Below are positions 26,281-34,387 of a stretch of DNA of 64,000 nucleotides, piece after piece. Made by a program: the position numbers and the translations under genes. The stretch's first letter is position 1; every line of letters begins with the position of its first letter. The notes beneath the pieces are model-generated. The model had not been told where the DNA came from and did not search any database. It saw nothing but the letters and a program-made list of their open reading frames with translations. Source of the stretch: RGEC01 sp964475595 (GTDB taxonomy: Bacteria; Bacteroidota; Bacteroidia; NS11-12g; UBA955); the NCBI GenBank assembly GCA_964475595.1, contig CAYYXG010000009.1, positions 1 to 64,000 of the forward strand, given 5' to 3'.

Positions 26281-26300
26281 ATGATGCATTTAGCATGTTG

Positions 26301-27194
26301 TTATAGCATAACATCAGGCGAGTTTACATTTATGGTTGTTCTGATCCTTTTCCATACAGTACCCACATCCGGGTGGCTTTTCTGGCTGTCATAAGCGTAA
26401 ATCCCCTTGTATTTATAGCCGGTGAGTCCTAAAATATCTTTATAGTGAAAGAACACCACGCGTTTTTGACTTGTATTTCGATGGGCCTCATAGTGTTCCA
26501 ACTTGATGGTAGCATCGGCATGGGTTTCTATAATTTCCTCTTCGTCCGCACTCATCTGGTTTAGCCAGCCTTTTCTTGTCTTTTCCGAGGGCCACCATAG
26601 CAAATACGCTGCATTTTTTGGGTGTGAAATTCCGCCCAGTCTTAAATAGCCACGTTTGGTCTTGCTAAATTCAGCATCAAATAATGTGCAGATATCTTCA
26701 ATATTGGATAGTGAAATATCGTCTGTGGTGCTAATGTTCTTTTTTAATTTCCAAAACTCCGGATTCCTCTCCGTATCGGGCTGCCAGGGTTTGAATGTGC
26801 CGTTTTTTTGCTGCGTTTCCAGTGCATTTAAAATTTCAGATACAATATGGTCAATCTGTTGGTGGATGTCTTTAAGTTCCTTCCGACAATCAATTACATA
26901 CAGCGTATGACCGGTGTTGTTTTCAATTTCTATTTTTCGTATTTCGTCTGCTTGAATCCGATCCTCAGAGCTGTAGTGGGCCGGCTCATTCACTTCGATG
27001 TGGATGTTAAATTGAGGCAGATAAACGTCGGTCAAGGCATATTTATCGCTGTGGCGATTTACGTATTGCTGTGGAACGATTTTTATTTCATCGTTGTCCA
27101 GTTTATGCCATAGTCTAGTCAGGCAATAGTGTTCAATGGCCTTGCTGCTGGTTTTCTGAAATAAACGCGTGATGAATTCAACCTTGTAGCTCAT
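26301..27194 (-). CDS. candidate modification-dependent restriction endonuclease (AbaSI/PvuRts1I-like)
   Basis: 297 residues, close to the length of PvuRts1I-type enzymes. The N-terminal part looks like a Vsr/DUF559-type PD-(D/E)xK nuclease: 'YALTDVYLPQFNIHIEVNEP' gives Asp56 and Glu67, then 'AHY' and a 'GHTLYVIDCRKELKDIHQQI' strand. The C-terminal part (VVFFHYKDILGLTGYKYKGI then GTVWKRI) resembles a substrate-recognition module, possibly SRA-like. Members cut DNA with hydroxymethylated or glucosylated cytosine and act against phages. No methylase or partner is nearby, as expected for a type IV enzyme. Family assignment is from remembered resemblance and not verified. Confidence 0.5.
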   Translation of the reverse strand: MSYKVEFITRLFQKTSSKAIEHYCLTRLWHKLDNDEIKIVPQQYVNRHSDKYALTDVYLPQFNIHIEVNEPAHYSSEDRIQADEIRKIEIENNTGHTLYVIDCRKELKDIHQQIDHIVSEILNALETQQKNGTFKPWQPDTERNPEFWKLKKNISTTDDISLSNIEDICTLFDAEFSKTKRGYLRLGGISHPKNAAYLLWWPSEKTRKGWLNQMSADEEEIIETHADATIKLEHYEAHRNTSQKRVVFFHYKDILGLTGYKYKGIYAYDSQKSHPDVGTVWKRIRTTINVNSPDVML

Positions 27195-27203
27195 TATCAG
27201 AGC

Positions 27204-27863
27204 TTAAAATCCAAATCCCAAACTCAGGCCAATTTTGGGTAATAGGCCGTTGTGGTAGATAAAGTATGCACCCGGACTTTGCTTGTAATCAAAACCATCA
27301 TCACTTGATTGTATTTTGCTGTCTGAAATCCGCATGCCAGCGCCGGCATAGATATCCATGTAAAATGATTCACCCAAAGACTTTTGGAGCCCTATGACAA
27401 AACCCGGATACGCAGCTGTAGTGATAACTCGGCCGGTCTTTTCTTCGCTGTTGTAGGGTGGATTGGTGGAGTAAACATAGTGACGTGATTTCTCATCATA
27501 ATACCCAAATTGTCCGAATACCCCTACGTAATAACCACTGGCTGTTTGTTTTCCGGTGATGGATTTTTCAACATGAAACCGACTCAAATAGTATTTGTAC
27601 ATATACTCCATGGTGGTGCCTGCGCCCTTGATAACACCGCTGTAATTATCCGTTGGCTGGCGGTACATGACTTCCATGCTTATCTGGTGGGCCTTGCTCT
27701 TGTCATTGTTTAAAAATTCTCCCGACATCCACAAACCACCGCGAATCAAATGTTGCGGACTAAACTTCAGTATGGTACCCGGAATTAACATGTCTGTTTT
27801 GGTTTGGGAAAATGCTACGGACCCGGAGACCAGGAATGACAAAACAATGATGGCTTTTTTCAT
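27204..27863 (-). CDS. secreted outer-membrane barrel-like protein of unknown function
   Basis: 219 residues from ATG 27863 with signal peptide MKKAIIVLSFLVSGSVAFSQ. The frame extends upstream through the tRNA-His gene, but that part is not coding. Amphipathic strands such as 'GGLWMSGEFLNNDKSKAHQI', 'YVGVFGQFGYYDEKS' and 'SFYMDIYAGAGMRIS' end in 'GLLPKIGLSLGFGF', a typical barrel C-terminus with terminal Phe. Its own -7 box lies 15 bases upstream. The endonuclease-like gene starts 9 bases after its stop and may be read from this promoter. Confidence 0.7.
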   Translation of the reverse strand: MKKAIIVLSFLVSGSVAFSQTKTDMLIPGTILKFSPQHLIRGGLWMSGEFLNNDKSKAHQISMEVMYRQPTDNYSGVIKGAGTTMEYMYKYYLSRFHVEKSITGKQTASGYYVGVFGQFGYYDEKSRHYVYSTNPPYNSEEKTGRVITTAAYPGFVIGLQKSLGESFYMDIYAGAGMRISDSKIQSSDDGFDYKQSPGAYFIYHNGLLPKIGLSLGFGF

Positions 27864-27878
27864 AGTTATAATAACAAA

Positions 27879-27886
27879 CAAATATA
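27879..27886 (-). promoter_or_regulatory. Bacteroidota -7 box (TATATTTG)
   Basis: Full match to TAnnTTTG on the minus strand, 15 bases before ATG 27863. It supports that start and separates the gene from the tRNA transcript. Confidence 0.55.
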
Positions 27887-27931
27887 CAGACATAATTTGA
27901 AACACCCCCAAAACGTCAACCTTGACAAAAC

Positions 27932-27957
27932 AAAAAGCGGCTTTTAAGCCGCTTTTT
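27932..27957 (-). terminator. intrinsic terminator after tRNA-His
   Basis: AAAAAGCGGCTT, a 2-base loop and AAGCCGCTTTTT form a perfect 12-bp stem; on the minus strand the stem ends in a T run 19 bases downstream of the tRNA. Confidence 0.8.
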
Positions 27958-27975
27958 GAAGAAAAAATTACTTTG

Positions 27976-28050
27976 GGCGAATAACCGGGTTCGAACCGGC
28001 GACCCCCAGTGCCACAAACTGGTGCTCTAACCAACTGAGCTATATCCGCC
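27976..28050 (-). tRNA. tRNA-His (GTG anticodon)
   Basis: Read on the minus strand the cloverleaf is complete. The acceptor GCGGATA pairs with TATTCGC, with an encoded extra G(-1) opposite C73 as required for tRNA-His. The D-arm begins AGCTCAGTTGGTTAGAGC, the anticodon loop is TTGTGGC with anticodon GTG, and the T-arm contains GGTTCGAACC. The 3' CCA is not encoded. The GUN anticodon makes it a substrate for the tgt product in this window. Confidence 0.95.
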
Positions 28051-28113
28051 GTAAAGGGCTGCAAATTTAAGCAACATTCATCATTTTCTCAACAGGAATT
28101 CAATACGTTTTAT

Positions 28114-28121
28114 CATCTTTG
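28114..28121 (+). promoter_or_regulatory. probable -7 box (CATCTTTG) for the glycosyltransferase gene
   Basis: CATCTTTG has one mismatch to TAnnTTTG. It lies 5 bases before the proposed ATC start at 28127, within the 4-10 base spacing seen for other genes in the window. Confidence 0.45.
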
Positions 28122-28126
28122 CACCT

Positions 28127-29266
28127 ATCCAAGCGCATAATTCCAAACATATCCTCCTTTATTGCAGCTGGTACCCGACCCCGGAAAGCCCGCTAAATGG
28201 CATTTTTTGCCGTGAATTGGCCGCTCTGTTGACTGCCGGAAACAAAGTTTCAGTGGTTTATGTGCGTTATCATGCAAACGGAGGAAACCCTGAAATTGTG
28301 AAGCATTCGCAGTCAGGCTTTGATGAATATGCCCTGAGTATTCCCCGCAGACATGGATTATTCGCATTTTTTTACCATCAGTTTCAGGTGAAAAAGTTGC
28401 TCAACCAATTTTTTGAAATATGCACTGATGTCAGCCTTGTGCATGTGCAGGTGGGCTGGAAAGCGGCTTGGGATACTGCGTTTTTTCTCAAAAGGAAAGG
28501 ACTTCCGTGGGTTGTCACCGAGCACAACACAGATTGGCTGCCGCAGGACAGGCAATATCCGCATTGGAAAAGAATGCTCACTGCATGGACCTTGCGCAGG
28601 GCCAATGCCTTAACCGCAGTTTCAGATAATCTTGCCGATGTGCTTAAGGCCGCCACGGCACAATCGGTAACGGTAATTCCCAATCCGGTTGTTCGTGAAT
28701 TTTCAAACGCAAACATCATCATGCCCCAAAATGCAGGGCTTGTTTTTTTGCATGTATCCAATTTTAATTTATGGCAGAAACAGACTGACACTATCATCAG
28801 GGTGTTTTCAAGGTACGTACAGGAGAATCCAAAAGCCAAACTGCAATTAAATGTACCTGAGATTGCGTTTTTGAAGTTCAAGGAGGCAAACCCTCAATAT
28901 TGTTGGGAAAACATGGAATGGTTGTCGCCAGTGACCGATAAAAAAGTTTTAATGCAACGCATGCAAAACGCTGACTTCTTGGTGAGTTATAGCAGGTTTG
29001 AAACATTTGGATTGGCAATTGCCGAGGCGTTGTGTCTGGGTGTTCCGGCTATTTATACCCCCTGCAAAGGTGCAGACATACATATTAACGAAAGAATGGG
29101 AATTGCTTGTGATGCCCACAATGAGGAAACATTACTAAATGCGATGCGAGACTCTGCCCATTTTTCGGCAGACAGAAACTATATTGCAGGCAAAGCCAGA
29201 GCGGTTTTCCATTCGGATGCCGTATTGGATGCATATGAAGCCTTGTATCAAAAACTGTTGAGATAA
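28127..29266 (+). CDS. glycosyltransferase family 4 protein, apparently without a canonical start codon
   Basis: The C-terminal half has GT4 marks: 'LLHVSNF'-like turn, 'NADFLVSYSRFETFGLAIAE' and 'ALCLGVPAIYTPCKGADIHI' (E-x7-E motif). The N-terminal GT-B motif 'SWYPTPESPLNGIFCREL' is encoded at about 28166-28219, but the frame has no ATG, GTG or TTG upstream of it; the first is a TTG at 28217, which would delete the motif. ATC at 28127 is proposed because it follows the -7 box by 5 bases (protein about 379 residues). A sequence error is the alternative. It likely adds a sugar to a surface glycan; AsnB-like and flippase genes follow at 2 bases and with a 4-base overlap. Confidence 0.75.
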   Translation: MQAHNSKHILLYCSWYPTPESPLNGIFCRELAALLTAGNKVSVVYVRYHANGGNPEIVKHSQSGFDEYALSIPRRHGLFAFFYHQFQVKKLLNQFFEICTDVSLVHVQVGWKAAWDTAFFLKRKGLPWVVTEHNTDWLPQDRQYPHWKRMLTAWTLRRANALTAVSDNLADVLKAATAQSVTVIPNPVVREFSNANIIMPQNAGLVFLHVSNFNLWQKQTDTIIRVFSRYVQENPKAKLQLNVPEIAFLKFKEANPQYCWENMEWLSPVTDKKVLMQRMQNADFLVSYSRFETFGLAIAEALCLGVPAIYTPCKGADIHINERMGIACDAHNEETLLNAMRDSAHFSADRNYIAGKARAVFHSDAVLDAYEALYQKLLR

Positions 29267-29268
29267 TT

Positions 29269-31116
29269 ATGTGTGGAATTGCCGGAATATTCAGTCTAAA
29301 GCCAATCGCTGCAAGGGAAATGGCCAGGATTTGTGCGCAGTTTTCCGAAAATTTGTCGCACCGGGGGCCGGACGATGAGGGCTATGTGCTGATTGATACC
29401 CAATGGAAACCCCATGTGTTTGGAGGTGAGCGTACATTGGCAGAATTGCAATTGCCGCATATAAATTCCGCTACAGGCGACTTTTTGGGCGCATTGGTTC
29501 ACAGGCGCTTGAGCATAATTAGTCCGGGTAAGTCCGGCCATCAACCATTGTATGACGAAAATCATGCTCTTAGTTACAATGGTGAGACATTCAATTTTCA
29601 AGATCTGGATAAAACACTGGGTGTCGAAAACCGCAGTCGGACAGATACGGAGACCGTTTTTAATCTGCTGAAAATTAAAGGTCCCGAATCCGTATTTTTA
29701 TTGGATGGGTTTCATGCAATGGGATTTGCGGATTTGGGAAAACGCATCCTGCACCTTCGCCGCGATACCACCGGGGTGAAGCCGCTGTTTATTGCGCAGA
29801 CTGATACGGCCTTTGCTTTTGCCTCAGAAACCCGTGCTCTGCGAAATTTGTTAAAATCGGTCACTGTGAATCCTCAAGCGGTTTTTCATCATTTATGTGA
29901 GGGGTTGTTGTTGCCCGAACAAGGTTTCTACCATGAAATAATGTCGGTACATGAGGGCTTAGATGTTGATTTACAAAATCTGGAAACAACCCCTGTTTAT
30001 TACCCGGAAATTGATGAAAAGCCCAATCATGATTTGAAATCGCAGCTGGAAAACAGTGTGAGAAAACGCCTGATGTCTGATGTGCCGCTCGGATTTGCTG
30101 TGAGCGGAGGACTGGATAGTGCAGCCATTATTGGCCTTGCCAGAAAATCTCTGGGTACTGATGCCCCGCTTTCTTTATTTTCCATAATTTCTTCAGATCC
30201 ATCATCAGATGAAGCTTTTTGGCAGCAGCAGGTGGCGGAATATAATCATGCGGAATGGCATCGCTTTGCCATAGAAGATTCCGGATCGCATTTGCTGGAA
30301 GAAGTTACCCGCGCCACCGATTTACCCCCTATTGCATGGAATAACCTGGCGCATTTTGAACTTTGCCGATTGGCAAAATCAAAGGGAGTAACGGTTTTCT
30401 TTAATGGGCAGGGTGCCGATGAGCTATTTGGAGGTTATCCTGATTATTTGTATCGCGATTTCTGGGCATTACAGGGAATTTTTTTGGGTAAAAATCATTT
30501 CCCTGTTTCATATAGCAATGCATTAACGGAAACCCTGAAGCTTCAGGCCAAAATTTTCTTGCCGTTTCTGGCGAGAAAGATGGCAGTTAATAAAGCTAAA
30601 GGGTTGCTAAATGCAGATATGATGCGGCATGAACTGTATATACCTCGTTTATCGCATTTGAGCGCCGATCATAAAATGCAGACCGATTTTTATGGTCAGA
30701 AATTGAGACAGATGCTTACATGGGAAGACTTAAACAGCATGGCCCACGGGTTGGAAAGTCGCAATCCTTTCGCCGATGATATGCAGCTGGCAAAATGGCT
30801 GAATGTGCAATTGAAGGAAAAAGTAAAAAATGGTTACACCAAAGGGATTTTGCGCGATGTGCTCAAGGATGTGATGCCCGAAAGCATCCGTTGGCGGGTA
30901 GATAAAAAAGGATTTACCGTGCCGGATGCAAACCTTACTTGGAAAAACCGAAATGCTTGGACTGGATATTTTATGTCGGAAGTTCTGGATCTTTGGTCGC
31001 CAAGGGCTCATAGAGAGCGTTTATTAAAAAAATTACAGCAAAACGATGAAAACGGCCTGAAGTGGTTGTTTCGGCTTTCGGCAATGTCAGTATTTCTACA
31101 GCAATCTAAATCATGA
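29269..31116 (+). CDS. AsnB-like glutamine-dependent amidotransferase (asparagine synthase family)
   Basis: 615 residues. The N-terminal Ntn amidotransferase domain begins 'MCGIAGIFSL' with the nucleophile Cys2 and has 'SHRGPDDEGY' and 'RRLSIISPGKSGHQPL'. The synthetase domain has the PP-loop 'GFAVSGGLDSAAI' and 'FFNGQGADELFGGYPDYLY'. It transfers glutamine-derived ammonia to an acyl-adenylate. Placement between a glycosyltransferase and a flippase suggests amidation of a sugar acid in a surface glycan rather than bulk asparagine synthesis; this is inference. It overlaps the flippase gene by 4 bases. Confidence 0.88.
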   Translation: MCGIAGIFSLKPIAAREMARICAQFSENLSHRGPDDEGYVLIDTQWKPHVFGGERTLAELQLPHINSATGDFLGALVHRRLSIISPGKSGHQPLYDENHALSYNGETFNFQDLDKTLGVENRSRTDTETVFNLLKIKGPESVFLLDGFHAMGFADLGKRILHLRRDTTGVKPLFIAQTDTAFAFASETRALRNLLKSVTVNPQAVFHHLCEGLLLPEQGFYHEIMSVHEGLDVDLQNLETTPVYYPEIDEKPNHDLKSQLENSVRKRLMSDVPLGFAVSGGLDSAAIIGLARKSLGTDAPLSLFSIISSDPSSDEAFWQQQVAEYNHAEWHRFAIEDSGSHLLEEVTRATDLPPIAWNNLAHFELCRLAKSKGVTVFFNGQGADELFGGYPDYLYRDFWALQGIFLGKNHFPVSYSNALTETLKLQAKIFLPFLARKMAVNKAKGLLNADMMRHELYIPRLSHLSADHKMQTDFYGQKLRQMLTWEDLNSMAHGLESRNPFADDMQLAKWLNVQLKEKVKNGYTKGILRDVLKDVMPESIRWRVDKKGFTVPDANLTWKNRNAWTGYFMSEVLDLWSPRAHRERLLKKLQQNDENGLKWLFRLSAMSVFLQQSKS

Positions 31117-32387
31117 GCAAAAGCAGCGCGCTCAATACCTTTATAAGTCAGTTGCTTAGAACCATACTTGCAGCTGTATTTGTGGTGCTATGTTCGCGCT
31201 GGATGGGGCCGGAGGGCAGGGGAGAGCTGGGTCTGATTCTGTTCTGGGTAGGGCTGTTGGCCACAGGCAGCGATTATGTGGGAGGAAGCAATTTGGCTAA
31301 TGCGATGCAGCGAAATCCTCTGGCTTCCGTATTCCCGGTGAGTGTTTTATGGTCATGCGTTATTGTCCTAATGGGTTTTGCCGGCTTAAGTTACTTCTTT
31401 GGTTTATCGCTTGCGTGGAAAGTTGCCTCCCTGGCATTACCCTTGCTATTGTTGAGTATTTTGTACAATGTACAACAGGGCTTGGCGCTTGTTCGTCAGC
31501 GAAATAGACTACAATTATTGCTGGAAGTATTGAAGTTGTTGCTATTATTATTGTTTGTTAATACCACTCTTTCATCAAGTGTTTCTGTTTCTTCGGTCAT
31601 TACCTCAATGGTTCTTGCTTACGGGGTGGTTTTGACATTGGCCACCGGCTTGCTCAATCAGGTAATTGGTCAGGCGCTAAAAAGCAGACAAAGCCCTCCC
31701 AAAGATCTTTTCACCAATGGGTTTTGGAGTCAGAACGGCCATTTGGCGCAGTTTCTGGCATATCGCCTTAGTTTATATACACTTACCTATTTGCTGGGAC
31801 ATCATGCAGCGGCGGGTATATATGCCAACGCATTACTGATAGCAGATGCCATCTGGATTTTTGCCAACAGTTTTGGTACCATCGCCCACGTTAGGATATT
31901 GCGCAGTAAAAACGAAAATTTCAAGGCAGATATCACCCTGCGTTATGCGATTTTTGCATTGGTGGGCACTTTACTTGCCTGTTTATTGCTGGCCATGTTG
32001 CCCACTCGGGTTTTTGTATGGGTGTTTGGTATCGGTTTTGAAAACCTCAAAGACACTACATTGCTGCTTATTCCGGCCATCTTAGCGGTGGCTGCGTCTA
32101 GTTTATTTAGCCATTATTTGCATGCGGTAAACAGATTTAAAGCACTATTTTTTGCCAATGTATGCGGACTTATTCTTCAGACAGTCATGGGCTTTTGGCT
32201 GATTCCCCGCTGGGGCGTTTATGGTGCTTGCCTGGCAGCCGATGTGGGTTTTATCCTTACGTTTTTATTAGTCTACGGTTTTTTCAAATCCCAGAATCCC
32301 CATGCACGCTTAAAAGGTAAAATTCGTTTCAGACTTTTACTGAAAGTTTGTATGCGGATTGTAAAGGGACGATCTGCCAGTCTATAG
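31113..32387 (+). CDS. polysaccharide flippase, Wzx/MATE-like membrane protein
   Basis: 424 residues with about 12 hydrophobic helices (for example 'TILAAVFVVLCSRWMGPEGR', 'VASLALPLLLLSILYNVQQG', 'AIFALVGTLLACLLLAMLP'). 'SRWMGPEGRGELGLILFW' near the N-terminus is typical of Wzx-type oligosaccharide flippases. It would move a lipid-linked oligosaccharide across the inner membrane. With the GT4 and AsnB-like genes it forms a compact glycan cassette. The 3' end overlaps the convergent phosphopantetheinyl transferase gene by 6 bases. Confidence 0.85.
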   Translation: MSKSSALNTFISQLLRTILAAVFVVLCSRWMGPEGRGELGLILFWVGLLATGSDYVGGSNLANAMQRNPLASVFPVSVLWSCVIVLMGFAGLSYFFGLSLAWKVASLALPLLLLSILYNVQQGLALVRQRNRLQLLLEVLKLLLLLLFVNTTLSSSVSVSSVITSMVLAYGVVLTLATGLLNQVIGQALKSRQSPPKDLFTNGFWSQNGHLAQFLAYRLSLYTLTYLLGHHAAAGIYANALLIADAIWIFANSFGTIAHVRILRSKNENFKADITLRYAIFALVGTLLACLLLAMLPTRVFVWVFGIGFENLKDTTLLLIPAILAVAASSLFSHYLHAVNRFKALFFANVCGLILQTVMGFWLIPRWGVYGACLAADVGFILTFLLVYGFFKSQNPHARLKGKIRFRLLLKVCMRIVKGRSASL

Positions 32388-33014
32388 CAATTCGTGTATC
32401 CAAACCGCTACGTGCCCGTCAAAAATGGCATACTCCATGATAAAATCCTGTTGTATACCGGGCTTGTGGAAGGAAGCGGAAAACCTGCCGGAATCGCCTG
32501 TCTCGAAAGGTCCAACCGTCATATGTTTTTTAAAATCCACTTCCTTTTTGCCATACCATTTATAGAGACTTTCTTTGGCGCCCCAAATAATTAAAAGGGA
32601 GATGCTATGGTGGGTTTTGCGGATGTTGGATTTATCATCAACATTGCAAAATTTATCTTCTATTCTGAGGATTTTGGGACCTTGCGTTTCAATGTCAATA
32701 CCGGTAGGACCGTTTTCGTCGATGACAGCAGCAGCAAAGTTTCCACTGTGGCTGATACTTAGGTGCGGTGTACCTCCTTCAAAATGGGGTTTTCCCACCT
32801 CATCTTTGGTTAGTTTTCCTTCGGGAACAAGCGTGCGAAGCAGCAACCTGCTGCTTAGATAGTGCAATCTTTTGTTGGCATGTATTCCCTCTAAAAAAAC
32901 AATCTCATCTGCCGTTGGGTCGTACATTTGTAAAAGCGTTTCTTCGTCCTCGGTAATTTGCCAAAAGGCAATTTTTTTACCGGGCTGTGGAAACATCAGA
33001 CGATCCAACGGCAT
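32382..33014 (-). CDS. 4'-phosphopantetheinyl transferase superfamily protein (Sfp type)
   Basis: 210 residues from ATG 33014. 'LSISHSGNFAAAVI', 'GIDIETQGPKI' (metal-binding Asp/Glu) and 'IIWGAKESLYKWYGKKEVDF' (WxxKESxxK) are the Sfp signature. It moves phosphopantetheine from CoA to an acyl, aryl or peptidyl carrier protein. An internal ATG at 32996 is an alternative start, but the -7 box 5 bases upstream favours 33014. The start codon overlaps the start codon of the divergent WD40 gene. Its carrier protein is not in the window. Confidence 0.9.
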   Translation of the reverse strand: MPLDRLMFPQPGKKIAFWQITEDEETLLQMYDPTADEIVFLEGIHANKRLHYLSSRLLLRTLVPEGKLTKDEVGKPHFEGGTPHLSISHSGNFAAAVIDENGPTGIDIETQGPKILRIEDKFCNVDDKSNIRKTHHSISLLIIWGAKESLYKWYGKKEVDFKKHMTVGPFETGDSGRFSASFHKPGIQQDFIMEYAIFDGHVAVWIHELL

Positions 33015-33903
33015 GACTGCGAAATTACAGGTAAAGCACCTCAAAACATACACCGGGCATCAATCGGCGATATATGCTTTGTGTTCGGATGGTGAGGGCG
33101 GTTTTTTTTCTGCCGGAGGCGACGGAATGTTGGTGAGATGGAACCCGGAAAAGCAGGATGGTGTTTTGGTAGCCCGCATACCCGACAATGTGTACTGTCT
33201 GGCTTTTGATGAAACAAGGGGAACATTGCTGGCCGGAACGCGTAAAGGCGAACTTTTTGTTATTACGGATATTTTGTCCACCACACCCATTGTCAAAAGG
33301 TTTGAGGCCCATGTGAAAGGGTTATACAAATTAATGGTTACCGTTGACGGGTACGTTTCGTCGGGGGGCGATGGCCATATTTTGTTTTGGGACAGGCAGT
33401 TTCAAGTTGTTGGAAAAATTAATAATTCACTGGAATGTACGCGGGCACTGTGTTATGATCATGAGTACAATCTGTGGGCAGGCAGCAGCGATAATGCCAT
33501 CAGGATTTACAACAGGGATTTACAGCTTCAGACAACTCGAAGCGGCCATACGAATAGTGTTTTTTGTATAACGGCCATACCTGGGGGGAAAGTCATCAGC
33601 GGTGGTAGGGATGCCCAATTAAAACTGTGGAGTAAATCCGAAGCGCCTGAAACAAGCATTTCAGCTCACCTACTTCACATTCATGCCATTCAATTACAAC
33701 CATCTGAGCGTTTGGTGGCCACTGCAAGCATGGATAAAACGGTGAAAATTTGGGATGCCGGGACTTTGGATTTATTGAAGGTGCTGGATAAGGACAAGTT
33801 GCCATTTCATAAGGCCTCTGTGAACACGTTGTTATGGCTTGATGACCATACGCTAGCAAGTGCAGGTGATGATAAGTTGGTGTTTGTTTTTGAGGTTGGG
33901 TAA
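33013..33903 (+). CDS. WD40-repeat beta-propeller protein
   Basis: 296 residues from ATG 33013; the longer open frame upstream is only the antisense of the phosphopantetheinyl transferase. Six to seven WD-like blades are visible: 'HQSAIYALCSDGEGGFFSAG', 'VYCLAFDETRGTLLAGTRKG', 'HVKGLYKLMVTVDGYVSSGG', 'NSVFCITAIPGGKVISGGRD', 'IHAIQLQPSERLVATASMDK' and 'ASVNTLLWLDDHTLASAGDD'. No signal peptide, so cytoplasmic, probably a protein-interaction scaffold. Function unknown. No -7 box is visible upstream on the plus strand. Confidence 0.85.
   Translation: MTAKLQVKHLKTYTGHQSAIYALCSDGEGGFFSAGGDGMLVRWNPEKQDGVLVARIPDNVYCLAFDETRGTLLAGTRKGELFVITDILSTTPIVKRFEAHVKGLYKLMVTVDGYVSSGGDGHILFWDRQFQVVGKINNSLECTRALCYDHEYNLWAGSSDNAIRIYNRDLQLQTTRSGHTNSVFCITAIPGGKVISGGRDAQLKLWSKSEAPETSISAHLLHIHAIQLQPSERLVATASMDKTVKIWDAGTLDLLKVLDKDKLPFHKASVNTLLWLDDHTLASAGDDKLVFVFEVG
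33020..33027 (-). promoter_or_regulatory. probable -7 box (TAATTTCG) for the phosphopantetheinyl transferase
   Basis: Minus-strand TAATTTCG, one mismatch to TAnnTTTG, 5 bases before ATG 33014. It lies inside the first codons of the divergent WD40 gene. Confidence 0.45.
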
Positions 33904-33955
33904 TGTTTTTACAGGAAAAAATAGGCAGACTTATTAATTTACAATTTATAAAGTA

Positions 33956-33963
33956 TATTTTTG
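33956..33963 (+). promoter_or_regulatory. Bacteroidota -7 box (TATTTTTG) of the AT-rich island
   Basis: Full match to TAnnTTTG only 4 bases before ATG 33968. Transcription should begin at the start codon itself. Confidence 0.6.
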
Positions 33964-33967
33964 CTTT

Positions 33968-34387
33968 ATGAAAATCTTTTTTTTTATAATTACTATTACT
34001 TTTATGGTGTTTGGCTGTAGCACATTATCTAAAAACGGCGTTTTACTAAATCCTGATATTGTCGCTATTCCAGATACTTTAAGGACTCACTTGGATATAG
34101 ATACTTCAAGAAAATTGGAAGGGATTAGCACTAAAAAGAAATTTATAGGTTTTACCATTGAGAGACCAAGTGAATTCTGCACATATTCCGAAATAAACAA
34201 GTATGGAAATAATGGCCTTCTTCACCAGGATTTGCGCGAGGCGGCTGTGTTCAATGCTTTATTGGGAACAAAATATGATATTTTAGTAATGCCCAAATTT
34301 GTAACGTACTCTACAAGATCAATTTTCGGAAGTAAGATAGTAGTTAAAGTTACAGGCTATGGTGCACATCAATACATAACTAAATAA
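33968..34387 (+). CDS. lipoprotein of unknown function (AT-rich island gene 1)
   Basis: 139 residues; the signal 'IITITFMVFGC' gives a lipobox with Cys17. A 'LREAAVFNALLGTKYDILVM' helix is followed by strands 'SIFGSKIVVKVTGYGAHQYI', a pattern I have seen in small Bacteroidota lipoproteins without known function. It overlaps gene 2 of the island by 1 base (TAATG). Base composition is clearly more AT-rich than in the flanking genes. Confidence 0.7.
   Translation: MKIFFFIITITFMVFGCSTLSKNGVLLNPDIVAIPDTLRTHLDIDTSRKLEGISTKKKFIGFTIERPSEFCTYSEINKYGNNGLLHQDLREAAVFNALLGTKYDILVMPKFVTYSTRSIFGSKIVVKVTGYGAHQYITK

Noticed and set aside
27864..28064. N-terminal extension of the outer-membrane protein frame, reading 'IAQLVRAPVCGTGGRRFEPG'
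   Set aside because: This peptide is the translation of the tRNA-His gene, a well-known false N-terminus; the real start is ATG 27863 with a signal peptide.
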